Shown one piece after another: positions 16,468 through 28,105 of a stretch of 64,000 nt of DNA. The stretch covers positions 62,001-126,000 of the forward strand of contig NZ_CP069791.1 of NCBI RefSeq assembly GCF_016894265.1, given 5' to 3'. The translations under genes and the position numbers were made by a program. Positions within the stretch are counted from its first letter, which is position 1. The number at the start of each line of letters is the position of its first letter. The notes below the pieces were generated by a model that was given only the letters and a program-made list of their open reading frames with translations, was not told the origin of the DNA and ran no database searches. This DNA comes from Corynebacterium tuberculostearicum (lineage in GTDB: Bacteria; Actinomycetota; Actinomycetes; Mycobacteriales; Mycobacteriaceae).

Positions 16468-17631
16468 TTAGTAGCGAACGGCGAGTTCGACCTTCTGGAA
16501 GGACTTCAGGTCGGTGTAGCCACACTTGGCCATGGAACGGCGCAGCGCGCCGACCAGGTTGGTGCGGCCAAAGGGCTCGCTGGAGGGACCGTGCAGCACG
16601 GTTTCCAGCGACGGGGCGGCCGATTCTTCTGTGGCTTCGGCCGGGGTACCGGTGGTGAGGAAATCGACGTCCAAGTCGGTATCGGCCCCGGAGAACTGAA
16701 CGAAGCCGCGTGGGAAACGCGGGTGGCCGGCCGTGGCAGGCCAGTACCAGCCCTTGCCGCCGGCCTCGCGGGCCTGGGCAAGCAGTGGGCCGAGAGCAAC
16801 ACCGTCAGCGCCGCAGGCAAAAGCCTTGGCAATATTGCCGGAGTTTTCAAACTCGGTATCGGCGATGATGTGTACATAGCGGCCGCCGGTCTCGTCGAGG
16901 TAGTCGCGGCGGGCTGCGGCGGCGTCGGCAATCGCGGTGCCCATGGCCGAGTCGATGCCTACGGTCTCGGCGTTAGTGGTCACGCCTGCGCCAACGATGA
17001 CGCCGGCCGCACCGGTGCGCATCAGGTGTAGCGCAGTGGTGTAGTCGGTAACTCCGCCGGCGATGACGGGAACGTCAAGGGAGCCAATGAACTCCTTGAG
17101 GTTCAGCGGTTCACCGCCGGTAGCCACGTGCTCGGCCGACACCAAGGTGCCCTGGATAAATAGCAATTCTGCACCGGCCGCGATGACCTTTGGGGCCATC
17201 TCTCGCGCATTCTGCGGAGAAACGCGCACAGCGACGGTAACTCCGGAGTCGCGGACTTGGGAGATGCGTTCGGTAAGGAGGGCGTCGTCAAGCGGTGCAG
17301 CGTGCAATTCTTGGATGATGGAGTTATCACCCGGCTGCGAGTAAATGCGGGCTAAAGCTCCCTCGAGGTCCTTGTGGCGGCCCCACAGGCCCTCGGCATT
17401 GATGACGCCGAGGCCACCTTGCTTGCCCATCTCGATGATGAACTCAGGGGTGGCGAGCGCATCGGTGGGGTGGGACACGAAGGGGATGTCGAAGGTATAG
17501 GCGTCGATGTGCCAGGTGGTGTCCACGTCCTTGGAGGAACGGGTGCGGCGCTGCGGCACGATGGATAGTTGCTCTAGATCAAAGGTGCGGCGGGCCTCGC
17601 GGCCGATGCCAATTTCGGCGTATTCACGCAT
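16468..17631 (-). CDS. guaB3: GuaB3 family IMP dehydrogenase-related protein
   Basis: The product has 387 residues, shorter than IMP dehydrogenase, and lacks the CBS pair. The TIM barrel has VIAGGVTDYTTALHLMRTGAAGVIVG, and the phosphate-binding end is replaced as in actinobacterial GuaB3 proteins. It lies 7 bases downstream of guaB, so the two form an operon, as in mycobacteria. The catalytic role of GuaB3 has been debated; in some bacteria it acts on guanine nucleotides. The N-terminal MREYAEIGIGREARRTFDL is typical. Confidence 0.92.
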   Translation of the reverse strand: MREYAEIGIGREARRTFDLEQLSIVPQRRTRSSKDVDTTWHIDAYTFDIPFVSHPTDALATPEFIIEMGKQGGLGVINAEGLWGRHKDLEGALARIYSQPGDNSIIQELHAAPLDDALLTERISQVRDSGVTVAVRVSPQNAREMAPKVIAAGAELLFIQGTLVSAEHVATGGEPLNLKEFIGSLDVPVIAGGVTDYTTALHLMRTGAAGVIVGAGVTTNAETVGIDSAMGTAIADAAAARRDYLDETGGRYVHIIADTEFENSGNIAKAFACGADGVALGPLLAQAREAGGKGWYWPATAGHPRFPRGFVQFSGADTDLDVDFLTTGTPAEATEESAAPSLETVLHGPSSEPFGRTNLVGALRRSMAKCGYTDLKSFQKVELAVRY

Positions 17632-17638
17632 GATATTC

Positions 17639-19171
<1,533 letters not shown>

Positions 19172-19242
19172 TTAACAGGTTTAGCGGCTAACCCAACTGT
19201 AGTGCGTTGCCGGCCGACGACACCATTTGGGCAGGGGGTAAA

Positions 19243-19271
19243 TTGCCTCGGGAGGGTAAGTTCAATAGGCT
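19243..19271 (+). promoter_or_regulatory. Sigma-A promoter of leaderless DUF5319 gene
   Basis: TTGCCT, a 17-base spacer and TAGGCT end 7 bases before the GTG at 19279. This also decides the start codon of the gene. Confidence 0.6.
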
Positions 19272-19278
19272 CGCAGGC

Positions 19279-19650
19279 GTGAACTTCTTCGCCAATATGC
19301 CCCGCGATCCTTTCGCCGATGATCCGAATGACCCCGCCTCCTTCCTGGAGGAGGACGAGCAGGTCATGCCGCTTACCGACGACGACCGGATCGCCATCAT
19401 TCACGACCTCGCGCTGGTGCAGAAATTTGCGTCCATCCTCGGCCCGCGCGGCATCGACGGCATCTTCTTCTTGTGCGAGGATTGCCAGGAAAACCACTTT
19501 TATGAGTGGGACATTATGGCCGCCAATATGCGCGCCACCCTTGAAGGCGAGCTAGCACCGGTGCATGAGCCAGGAGCCGAGCCAGATCCCTCCCGCTACG
19601 TGCCTTGGGACTACGCCTTGGGTTACTTGGATGGCCTAGAGGGCCGCTAG
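19279..19650 (+). CDS. DUF5319 domain-containing protein (Rv3412-like)
   Basis: The product has 123 residues from the GTG at 19279. The core reads PRDPFADDPNDPASF, then ILGPRGIDGIFFLCEDCQENHFYEWDIM in pieces, then VPWDYALGYLDG. These match the actinobacterial family that lies between guaB and the sigD locus, as Rv3412 does in M. tuberculosis. The C-x2-C pair (CEDC) may bind metal. I chose the GTG because it follows a good promoter by 7 bases, giving a leaderless message; the ATG at 19297 is an alternative. The function is unknown. Confidence 0.85.
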   Translation: MNFFANMPRDPFADDPNDPASFLEEDEQVMPLTDDDRIAIIHDLALVQKFASILGPRGIDGIFFLCEDCQENHFYEWDIMAANMRATLEGELAPVHEPGAEPDPSRYVPWDYALGYLDGLEGR

Positions 19651-19653
19651 CTT

Positions 19654-20409
19654 CTACTGCTGCTGACCCAACTCGATGGTGGTCGTCGGCGCGTCCTCAA
19701 CGTTGGGGTTGGGCTGCGGGTTTGGCTGTCCTTGTTCCGTGACCACCACGGTTTCGGTGGCGTATTGAGTTTCGGTCACGGTGACCTGCTCCGGCTGCTG
19801 TTCCGGTTGCGAAGCCTCTTCCGCAACGGTTTCGGTGGTGGTCTCCGTCACGGTGTGCGGGGTGGGCTTCGGTTGCGCAGAGCGCTTTTGTTCCGCCTCG
19901 CGGTTGGCGGCGATGGCCTTTTCTTCTTTGCCTTCGGCCTCATCCAGCTTGGCGCGGGCGTCCTTCATCAGTTCGCGAGCGCCTTCAATATCGCCTTCGG
20001 CCGCGCGAGATTCCATCTCTTCCAACGTGCCGGCCAGCTCCACGTTGCGGGTCTTATCGCCCTTATCAAGGGTTCCGGCGTGCAACATCGCACCACCGGC
20101 TCCAGCGATAACTAGGGTTGCGGCCGCCGCACCGATGAGTCCATGTACGAACGGGCCGCCGCGGCGGCGCTTGCGGGCCTGGCCTAGGTCGATGACCTCA
20201 GGCTCAGCGTCGGCGCCTTCTACCAGCGGGGCTGGAGGCATCTGCTTATCGACGTCCCCCTTTAACTCCAGCAGCAGCTCCGCCAGGTCGTCCTGGCTGT
20301 CGGAAGGGTTAGTCCCCTTCGAAAGCTCGGTGAGGAATGCATCATCATCTACCAAGGGCTGGAGCTGGTCTGCAAGGCCGTCATTATCGCCGTGATGCTT
20401 CGGTGCCAT
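19654..20409 (-). CDS. rsdA: Anti-sigma-D factor RsdA
   Basis: The product has 251 residues. The N-terminal 70 residues contain DDAFLTELSKGTNPSDSQDDLAELLL, the sigma-D-binding region of RsdA. A single membrane helix follows at about 85-108 (after RKRRRGG). The extracytoplasmic part is a charged coiled coil, then a Thr/Glu/Pro/Gln-rich tail. It follows sigD on the same strand with a 65-base gap, as in mycobacteria and C. glutamicum. It tethers sigma-D at the membrane until released, in M. tuberculosis by ClpP-dependent degradation. Confidence 0.9.
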   Translation of the reverse strand: MAPKHHGDNDGLADQLQPLVDDDAFLTELSKGTNPSDSQDDLAELLLELKGDVDKQMPPAPLVEGADAEPEVIDLGQARKRRRGGPFVHGLIGAAAATLVIAGAGGAMLHAGTLDKGDKTRNVELAGTLEEMESRAAEGDIEGARELMKDARAKLDEAEGKEEKAIAANREAEQKRSAQPKPTPHTVTETTTETVAEEASQPEQQPEQVTVTETQYATETVVVTEQGQPNPQPNPNVEDAPTTTIELGQQQ

Positions 20410-20474
20410 GATGGTGTCTCTCCCCCTTCCTTTCTGATATGAAATATCTGCTGTAAGAGTCGGCCGCTAGGCCC

Positions 20475-21065
20475 TTAGCGCGCAGTTTCCTGGGCGGCTT
20501 GGAGGGTCTTTCGCAATTGAGCGAGTGCTCGGTGTTGTGCGACACGAACCGCACCTGGGGTGGAACCCACAATTTCCGCGGTTTCTTCTGCCGACAAACC
20601 GTTGAACACGCGCAGAATAACGATGTTTTTCGCCTTGTCACTTAACGTATCGAGCAAGGCGCGCATTCTGTTACTACCGTCGGCCTCCAATGCCCACTCT
20701 TCAGGGGTGGCGTCACGCGCGGAGTCTTCTGGAATTTCTTCGGTAGGGGTGGACTTATCGCGCCCCATGGCGCGGTGGGCATCGGTGACCTTGTTGAACG
20801 CAATGCCGTAGACATAGGCCATAAACGGACGGCCCTTGTCCTCGTAGGAGCCAATAGAGGTGGCCACTGCAAGACAGATCTCTTGGGCTACATCCTCCGC
20901 GGTGGGTTGACGGCCGCCACCGATGCGGGCGCGGCAGTAGCGCAGCACCTGCGGGTGAATGAGCCGCAGGACTTTTTGCAGCGCTCGACGGCTGCCGTCG
21001 ACGGCATGCGGGACGAGATCCGCTAGCTCCTGTTCCTTATCACTCACGTATGCACCCTCTGACAT
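20475..21065 (-). CDS. sigD: ECF RNA polymerase sigma factor SigD
   Basis: The product has 196 residues. Sigma region 2 contains CRARIGGGRQPTAEDVAQEI and the -10 recognition helix RPFMAYVYGIAFNKVTDAHR. Region 4 contains LSAEETAEIVGSTPGAVRVA. The order sigD-rsdA next to guaB and whiB identifies it. In C. glutamicum SigD controls cell-envelope and mycolate genes. I use the ATG at 21065; a GTG seven codons downstream is also possible. Confidence 0.92.
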   Translation of the reverse strand: MSEGAYVSDKEQELADLVPHAVDGSRRALQKVLRLIHPQVLRYCRARIGGGRQPTAEDVAQEICLAVATSIGSYEDKGRPFMAYVYGIAFNKVTDAHRAMGRDKSTPTEEIPEDSARDATPEEWALEADGSNRMRALLDTLSDKAKNIVILRVFNGLSAEETAEIVGSTPGAVRVAQHRALAQLRKTLQAAQETAR

Positions 21066-21289
21066 GTTTTAGACCGGTAACTAACCATATTGGCACACGG
21101 GAAGATTATGCAAAGGCAACGCGCGGCCCCAGCGCGTGCGCAACCCGAGCGGAAGAAAATTCACAAACCGTTAACCTTTGTCGTTTCCGCTGGTAAACCG
21201 TGGTACCGGAGGGGAGATCAAGGGAAGAATACCTAAAAGTCAAAAATAGGTAACCCATCGTTAACCCACGCGCGAAACACTACGTGAGG

Positions 21290-21316
21290 TTGCTTTCCGT
21301 AACGCTGCGGAAGCAA
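21290..21316 (+). promoter_or_regulatory. Inverted repeat in the 5' region of whcB
   Basis: GTTGCTTTCCG (21289-21299) and CGGAAGCAAC (21308-21317) pair over 10 bases with one bulged T and an 8-base loop. The structure ends 37 bases before the start codon. It may be an operator or an mRNA structure. The rest of the 288-base sigD-whcB gap shows no other gene. Confidence 0.4.
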
Positions 21317-21353
21317 CACAAGAATTCTCGCCCTTACAAAGGAGCTAAGTAAC

Positions 21354-21656
21354 GTGTCTCAGCCTCATTTGCTTCCCGGTCCCACCGCTGACCTGTGGGA
21401 TTGGCAGCTACAAGGCGCCTGCCGCGGAGAAAACTCGGACGTGTTTTATCACCCAGATGGCGAGCGTGGCCGTGCCCGCGCCCAGCGCGAGAACCGCGCC
21501 AAGGCCATCTGCAATTCCTGCCCGGTCATTGATCTGTGCCGCGAGCATGCCCTGCAATCCGCCGAGCCCTACGGCGTCTGGGGCGGAATGAGCGAATCCG
21601 AGCGCGTCGTTGCGCTGCGCCAGCGCCGCCGCGCCGCCGCGCCGGTCAACGCTTAA
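21354..21656 (+). CDS. whcB: WhiB-family iron-sulfur transcription regulator (WhiB3/WhcB type)
   Basis: The product has 100 residues. The four cluster ligands are Cys23, Cys53, Cys56 and Cys62 (CRGEN, then CNSCPVIDLC), followed by the WhiB turn GVWGGMS and a basic DNA-binding tail (RQRRRAAA). It starts with GTG after the ribosome binding site AAAGGAGC. Its place next to sigD, rsdA and guaB matches whiB3 of M. tuberculosis, which corresponds to whcB in C. glutamicum; I transfer the name by position. These proteins hold a [4Fe-4S] cluster, sense redox or NO state and bind the main sigma factor. Confidence 0.88.
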   Translation: MSQPHLLPGPTADLWDWQLQGACRGENSDVFYHPDGERGRARAQRENRAKAICNSCPVIDLCREHALQSAEPYGVWGGMSESERVVALRQRRRAAAPVNA

Positions 21657-21665
21657 GGCAGAAGG

Positions 21666-23993
21666 TTAGGGGGAGACGAGGGCGTCGGCAAGAAAGCGCC
21701 CCGTCACCGAGTCTTGCTGCTCGGCTAGGTCGGCCGGGGTGCCGCTAAAGACCAGCTGGCCGCCGGCCGAACCGGCGCCGGGGCCCAAGTCGATGGCGTG
21801 ATCCGCATGCGCGAGAACGGCCAGATTGTGGTCGATGCAGATGACGGTGTGCCCGGAGTCCACCAGCTCATCCAGCAGCGTCAGAATCCGGGCGGTATCT
21901 GCCGGGTGCAGGCCGGTCGTGGGCTCATCGAGAACCAGTACATCAGCGGTGGACTTCTTATCGCTCAGGTGCGCTGCGAGCTTGAGGCGCTGGCGCTCGC
22001 CGCCGGACAAGGTGGACAGCGGCTGGCCTAGGGTGAGATACCCCAGGCCGACGGTGCACAAGGTATCGCAGATTTTCGCCGCGGCCGGGACTTTGACCTC
22101 CCGCAGGAAATCCGCGGCTTGGGCGGCCGAGAGCTCGAAGACATCCGCAATGGTGCGCCCGCCCAAGGTATAGGCCAGCACATCGGCCGAAAAGCGGCGG
22201 CCTTGGCAGATCTCGCACGTGACGTCTACCCCGCTCATCACGCCCAGCTCCACGTAGACCACGCCCGCACCGTTGCACTTGGGGCACGCGCCTTCGGAAT
22301 TGGCGGAAAAGAGGGCGGGCTTTACGCCATTGGCTTTGGCGAAGGTCTTGCGGATGGGGTCGAGAGCGCCGGTGTAGGTCGCGGGATTGGAGCGGCGCGA
22401 GCCTTTGATGGGGGCTTGGCCGATGCTGAGCAAGCGCTCCCCTACCGCGGCCGGGATCTCGGCCGTGAGCGAGGATTTGCCGGAACCGGCGACGCCGGTG
22501 ATGACGATCAAGACGCCTTCGGGAAAATCGACGTCGATTCCGCGCAGGTTATTGCGTTGGGCGCCGCGGACCGCGAAAGTCCCGGTAGGTGTACGCACGT
22601 TGTCCTTTAACGTAACGGGCCCCGACATATGCCGGGCCGTGGTGGTATCGGCCGCGCGCAGCTGGGCGGGGGTGCCGCTGAAGGTAATGCGGCCGCCGTC
22701 CCGGCCGGCGCCAGGGCCAAGATCCACCACGTTATCGGCCGCCACGATGTTAGAAGGATTGTGCTCTACCACGAGCACGGTATTGCCCTTATCGCGCAGC
22801 CGCAGCAAGAGGCTATTAATACGCTCGCAGTCGCTCGGGTGCAGGCCGGCGGTGGGCTCGTCGAAGACATAGGTGACGTCGGAAAGCGCGGAGCCCAAGT
22901 GGCGAACCATGCGGGTGCGCTGGGCCTCGCCGCCAGAAAGCGTACCGGCCGCGCGGGCGAGGGTGAGGTAGCCCAGGCCGAGCTCGATGGCATTGTCCAC
23001 GGCCGCGGCAATGGAATCGAGCAGGGGCTGCGCGGCCGGCAGGGAAACGTCCACGAGCCAGCCGCGCAGGTCAGTAAGCTCCATCTCGCACAGGTCCGCG
23101 ATGGAAGCGTCCTCGATATAGGATTCGCGGGCGTGTCGGGCCAGGCGCGTGCCATGGCAGTCGGGGCAGGCGACGAAGACGACGGCGCGCTCGACAAAGG
23201 CCCGCATGTGCTTTTGCAGGCTTTCTACCGGTTTGCTGAGCACGTTTTTGCGCAGGCGCGTGGCCAGGCCCATGTAGCTCATGTTGACCCCGCCGACCTT
23301 GGTTTTGGTCTCGGTATAGTAGAGGGCCTCTTTTTGCTCAGCCGTAAACTCGCGGACGGGAATGTCGGCCGGGTAGAGGCCGGATTCGGCGTAGGCACGC
23401 CACATCCAAGAGTCGGGCTTCATGCCGGGGTAGATAATGGCGCCGTCGGCAAGCGAAAGCTCCTCATCGACTAGGCACGACAGATCAATATCGGAGACGC
23501 GGCCGGTGCCCTCGCATTCGGGGCACATGCCGCCGGTGCGCTCGAAACGGCGCACCTCCTTGGTGCCGTTGACCTCGATGGCGCCCTGGCCGGAAGCGGA
23601 GGGCACATTAAAGGAGTAGGCCGCCGGGCCGCCGGCGCGCGGGGTGGCCATACGCGAGTACAGCACGCGCAACATGGCAGTGATATCGGTGGCGGTGCCA
23701 AAGGTGGAGCGCGAGGAGGCTGCCATGGGCTCCTGGCCCACCACGATGGCGGCCGTAAGATGCTCTAGCTTATCGACGTCCGGCCGGGCCAACGCAGGCA
23801 TAAACCCCTGCACGAAGCCGGGATAGGTCTCGTTGATAAGCCGCTGGGACTCCGCTGCAATGGTGTCGAAGACCAGGGAGGATTTGCCGGAGCCGGATAC
23901 ACCGGTAAAGACGGTGAACTGGCGCTTGGGGATGGACAGAGAGATATCGCGCAGGTTGTTTTCGCGTGCGCCGGTGACCTTGATGTATTCCAC
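21666..23993 (-). CDS. UvrA-like ABC ATPase (UvrA paralogue)
   Basis: The product has 775 residues, about 170 shorter than true UvrA. Each half has a Walker A (GVSGSGKS at 31-38 and GVAGSGKS near 500), a zinc-binding CPxC-GTG pair and an LSGGE signature. The reduced size and the altered insertion around residues 130-260 place it with the UvrA2-type paralogues, which lack part of the UvrB-binding region. Such proteins have been linked to DNA-damage tolerance and to resistance to DNA-binding drugs in actinomycetes, but no role can be assigned here. It ends 9 bases after the convergent whcB stop. Confidence 0.88.
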   Translation of the reverse strand: MEYIKVTGARENNLRDISLSIPKRQFTVFTGVSGSGKSSLVFDTIAAESQRLINETYPGFVQGFMPALARPDVDKLEHLTAAIVVGQEPMAASSRSTFGTATDITAMLRVLYSRMATPRAGGPAAYSFNVPSASGQGAIEVNGTKEVRRFERTGGMCPECEGTGRVSDIDLSCLVDEELSLADGAIIYPGMKPDSWMWRAYAESGLYPADIPVREFTAEQKEALYYTETKTKVGGVNMSYMGLATRLRKNVLSKPVESLQKHMRAFVERAVVFVACPDCHGTRLARHARESYIEDASIADLCEMELTDLRGWLVDVSLPAAQPLLDSIAAAVDNAIELGLGYLTLARAAGTLSGGEAQRTRMVRHLGSALSDVTYVFDEPTAGLHPSDCERINSLLLRLRDKGNTVLVVEHNPSNIVAADNVVDLGPGAGRDGGRITFSGTPAQLRAADTTTARHMSGPVTLKDNVRTPTGTFAVRGAQRNNLRGIDVDFPEGVLIVITGVAGSGKSSLTAEIPAAVGERLLSIGQAPIKGSRRSNPATYTGALDPIRKTFAKANGVKPALFSANSEGACPKCNGAGVVYVELGVMSGVDVTCEICQGRRFSADVLAYTLGGRTIADVFELSAAQAADFLREVKVPAAAKICDTLCTVGLGYLTLGQPLSTLSGGERQRLKLAAHLSDKKSTADVLVLDEPTTGLHPADTARILTLLDELVDSGHTVICIDHNLAVLAHADHAIDLGPGAGSAGGQLVFSGTPADLAEQQDSVTGRFLADALVSP

Positions 23994-24017
23994 GGGCCTA
24001 GTCTAGGCACAACAAAA

Positions 24018-24042
24018 CCCGCCGCGCGGCAAGCGGGGCGGG
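24018..24042 (-). terminator. Terminator of groES-groEL
   Basis: On the minus strand CCCGCC and GGCGGG form the outer stem, with further GC pairing inside, followed by TTTTGTTG. It lies 15 bases after the groEL stop. Confidence 0.75.
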
Positions 24043-24057
24043 CGATGTTGGGAAGGT

Positions 24058-25976
<1,919 letters not shown>

Positions 25977-26088
25977 GATGTTTCCTCCGTAGTGTTCGTA
26001 TGCGCACCGGTATGGCGCGCGCGTGCCGGTTGTGGATGTCCAGCACAGCCGTCGTCGCGGGTGAACAACTGTGGGTCAAACAACCTGA

Positions 26089-26115
26089 TTAGCACTCTAC
26101 CCTCGTGACTGCTAA
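26089..26115 (-). promoter_or_regulatory. CIRCE operator (HrcA) of groES-groEL
   Basis: TTAGCACTC, 9 bases, GACTGCTAA matches the CIRCE consensus TTAGCACTC-N9-GAGTGCTAA with one mismatch. It overlaps the -10 box of the groES promoter. Confidence 0.92.
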
Positions 26116-26122
26116 CCCTCAA
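26094..26122 (-). promoter_or_regulatory. groES promoter
   Basis: On the minus strand TTGAGG (26117-26122), a 17-base spacer and TAGAGT (26094-26099) form a sigma-A promoter. The CIRCE operator covers the spacer and -10, so HrcA binding would block it. Confidence 0.75.
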
Positions 26123-26162
26123 CAATGGCTCGGCCCACATTTTTACGCCCTCAGCGATCCCC

Positions 26163-27404
26163 TCAGCGCTCCCGTTGCCCGGCGCGCACGAATCCGGCAA
26201 GCGCCAGCTTGACGACGCCCAGTGCGATAAACATGGCACCAAAGATTACGGCGAAGGACGGCCACCACAACTCCTCTATCAGCGTTCGGCCAAAGGAAGC
26301 CTGCGGGGTGAGCAGGTGGTGGAGTGGGAGGAGCGTCGCCAAGCACAGCGCCCAGACCACGCCGGCCGCGGTCAGGGTGAGGCACGCCGCCTCCCCCACT
26401 TGCACGCGGGCCCAGGCCGAGGGGGTGGCGCCGGCTAGGGTAAGGCCGCGGATATCGGCCGCGATGCGCCCGTGCATCAGCAGCGAGGTAAGCACAGCGC
26501 CCACGATGCTGGGAGCAAAGACAGGCCCTAAAAGGGCGACGAAGACCTGCCACGAGGACAAGGTGCCGCCGGCGCCTGCGTCGTTTGCAAAGCGCAGGCC
26601 CGAGCCGACGGCGACAATAAAGCCGCCGATGAGCACCCACGGCACGATGTGTGGGGTGGAAAAGTACCGACGCACGCGCACGTTGGCCCCAGCGATACCG
26701 GCCGGACGGGTCCATTGGTCGATACCGGGCATGAGCCAAGGTAAGACGAGAGCGACGAGGATGACCAAGCCCATCTCGGCCGAGAGCAGGTCTCCAGGGT
26801 CATCAATCTGCAGGCACCCGTATGTTGTGCCGCCAATGGCCGCGGCTGCAAGCAGGAATTTCACCGTGAGCCACGCCGGGTGTGCGGCGGCGCGCGGCCG
26901 GAATACGCGGCGCAGCGGAGGCAGCGCACCGACTAGCGCCGCGGACGTGCAGACGGCTACCGCAATGACTACGACCTGGCCGGTGATGTCAATGTCCGGC
27001 ATGGGGATGCCATCGCTGCGCAGGGCGCGCACGCACGGGGCAAGCAGCGGGCGGGCAGGCAGCACGCCGAGTAGCCCGGCGCCCGCGCTGACCACTGCGA
27101 CTTGGCCCAGGATAAAAGCGAGGATCATCCAGCCGGGCATGCCCACCATGCGCCAGGAGCGGTAGACCGGCTCGCGCTCGGCAATGATAAGGCGCATCTG
27201 CGATAGCGTCACCAATACCACCACGCACAGGGCCATTCCCAACACCGTGCCACCCAGCGGGCCGGCGGGGTCTTCTTCGGCCCCGGAGGAAGCCACCAGC
27301 ATGGCCAGCGCCAGGGTGCACGAGGTGGAAGACACCACCAGGGTCAGCGCCACGGCCAGCCACGATAGCCAATTGGACTGTAAGTCCTTAAGCCACACCA
27401 GCAT
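26163..27404 (-). CDS. ABC transporter permease (FtsX-like)
   Basis: The product has 413 residues with about eight hydrophobic helices in two halves. Each half has an FtsX-like loop (RLIIAEREPVYRSWRMVGMP and RIAADIRGLTLAGATPSAWA). It overlaps the downstream end of the ATPase gene by 17 bases, so the two form one exporter-type complex. The divergent two-component system suggests a substrate that stresses the envelope, such as an antimicrobial peptide or a toxic small molecule; heme export (HrtAB) is an alternative seen beside such kinases in corynebacteria. The substrate is not evident from sequence. Confidence 0.85.
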   Translation of the reverse strand: MLVWLKDLQSNWLSWLAVALTLVVSSTSCTLALAMLVASSGAEEDPAGPLGGTVLGMALCVVVLVTLSQMRLIIAEREPVYRSWRMVGMPGWMILAFILGQVAVVSAGAGLLGVLPARPLLAPCVRALRSDGIPMPDIDITGQVVVIAVAVCTSAALVGALPPLRRVFRPRAAAHPAWLTVKFLLAAAAIGGTTYGCLQIDDPGDLLSAEMGLVILVALVLPWLMPGIDQWTRPAGIAGANVRVRRYFSTPHIVPWVLIGGFIVAVGSGLRFANDAGAGGTLSSWQVFVALLGPVFAPSIVGAVLTSLLMHGRIAADIRGLTLAGATPSAWARVQVGEAACLTLTAAGVVWALCLATLLPLHHLLTPQASFGRTLIEELWWPSFAVIFGAMFIALGVVKLALAGFVRAGQRER

Positions 27405-27993
27405 GGGCCACCTCCTCTAAGGAAATGATCCGGTCGGCCGCCTCAGCGGCGAGGTGAGAGTGAGTCACCATGACCACACTGGCGCCATCGCGGGCGGCGG
27501 CGCGCAGGTGGGAAAGGACGGTGGATGCGGTGGCGTCGTCAAGCGCGCCCGTAGGCTCGTCAGCGAAGATATAGGGCGCCTGAGCCAGCAGTGCCCGGGC
27601 GACGGCCACGCGTTGCTGCTGCCCGCCAGAAAGCTGTGCGGGTAGGCGGCGCTCTAAACCAGCAAGGCCAAGCGAATCAAAGACCTCTGCCACCTGGCCG
27701 CGTGTAGGGCGCCGGCCGGAAAAGCGCGCGGTCAAGGTGGCATTGCGCTGCGCGTTGAGGGATTCCAGGAGATTATAGTCTTGGAATACAAATGCACGCT
27801 GCTTGCGCCCCGGCGCGTTGACTCGGCCGGAGGTGGGCTTATCTAGCCCGGATAGCAGGTTCAACAGCGTGGTTTTCCCGCTGCCGGAAGGCCCCATGAT
27901 GGCGACGAATTCGCCTGGGGCGATGGACACATTCACGCGATTGAGCACGGTGCGGCGGCCGTAGCGCTTGCTGAGGTTATCTGCTTTTAACAT
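27388..27993 (-). CDS. ABC transporter ATP-binding protein (MacB/LolD type)
   Basis: The product has 201 residues, a single compact ABC domain. Motifs are Walker A MGPSGSGKTTLL (about 34-44), Q-loop VFQDYNLL, signature LSGGQQQRV, Walker B YIFADEPTGALD and H-loop VMVTHSH. This type pairs with FtsX-like permeases. It is slightly shorter than usual (about 220-230). The operon starts here and runs into the permease. A perfect 16-bp palindrome lies 60 bases upstream. Confidence 0.9.
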   Translation of the reverse strand: MLKADNLSKRYGRRTVLNRVNVSIAPGEFVAIMGPSGSGKTTLLNLLSGLDKPTSGRVNAPGRKQRAFVFQDYNLLESLNAQRNATLTARFSGRRPTRGQVAEVFDSLGLAGLERRLPAQLSGGQQQRVAVARALLAQAPYIFADEPTGALDDATASTVLSHLRAAARDGASVVMVTHSHLAAEAADRIISLEEVAHAGVA

Positions 27994-28052
27994 GCCTTTG
28001 ATTCCACTCGGCCGCGCAGAAGAAAGACATGGAGTGGGCCGCCCAGAAAATG

Positions 28053-28068
28053 GTAGAGCTAGCTCTAC
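28053..28068. promoter_or_regulatory. Perfect 16-bp palindrome between ABC operon and two-component genes
   Basis: GTAGAGCTAGCTCTAC is fully self-complementary. It lies 60 bases upstream of the ATPase start and 38 bases upstream of the kinase start, the place expected for an operator of the divergently encoded response regulator. Confidence 0.6.
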
Positions 28069-28091
28069 TGCCCCTCACTGGGTAAGGCGGC

Positions 28092-28097
28092 TAGGCT
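28092..28097 (+). promoter_or_regulatory. -10 box of histidine kinase gene
   Basis: TAGGCT ends 8 bases before the ATG at 28106, with no ribosome binding site. A leaderless message is likely, and this decides the start codon. Confidence 0.45.
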
Positions 28098-28105
28098 CAT
28101 GGGTT

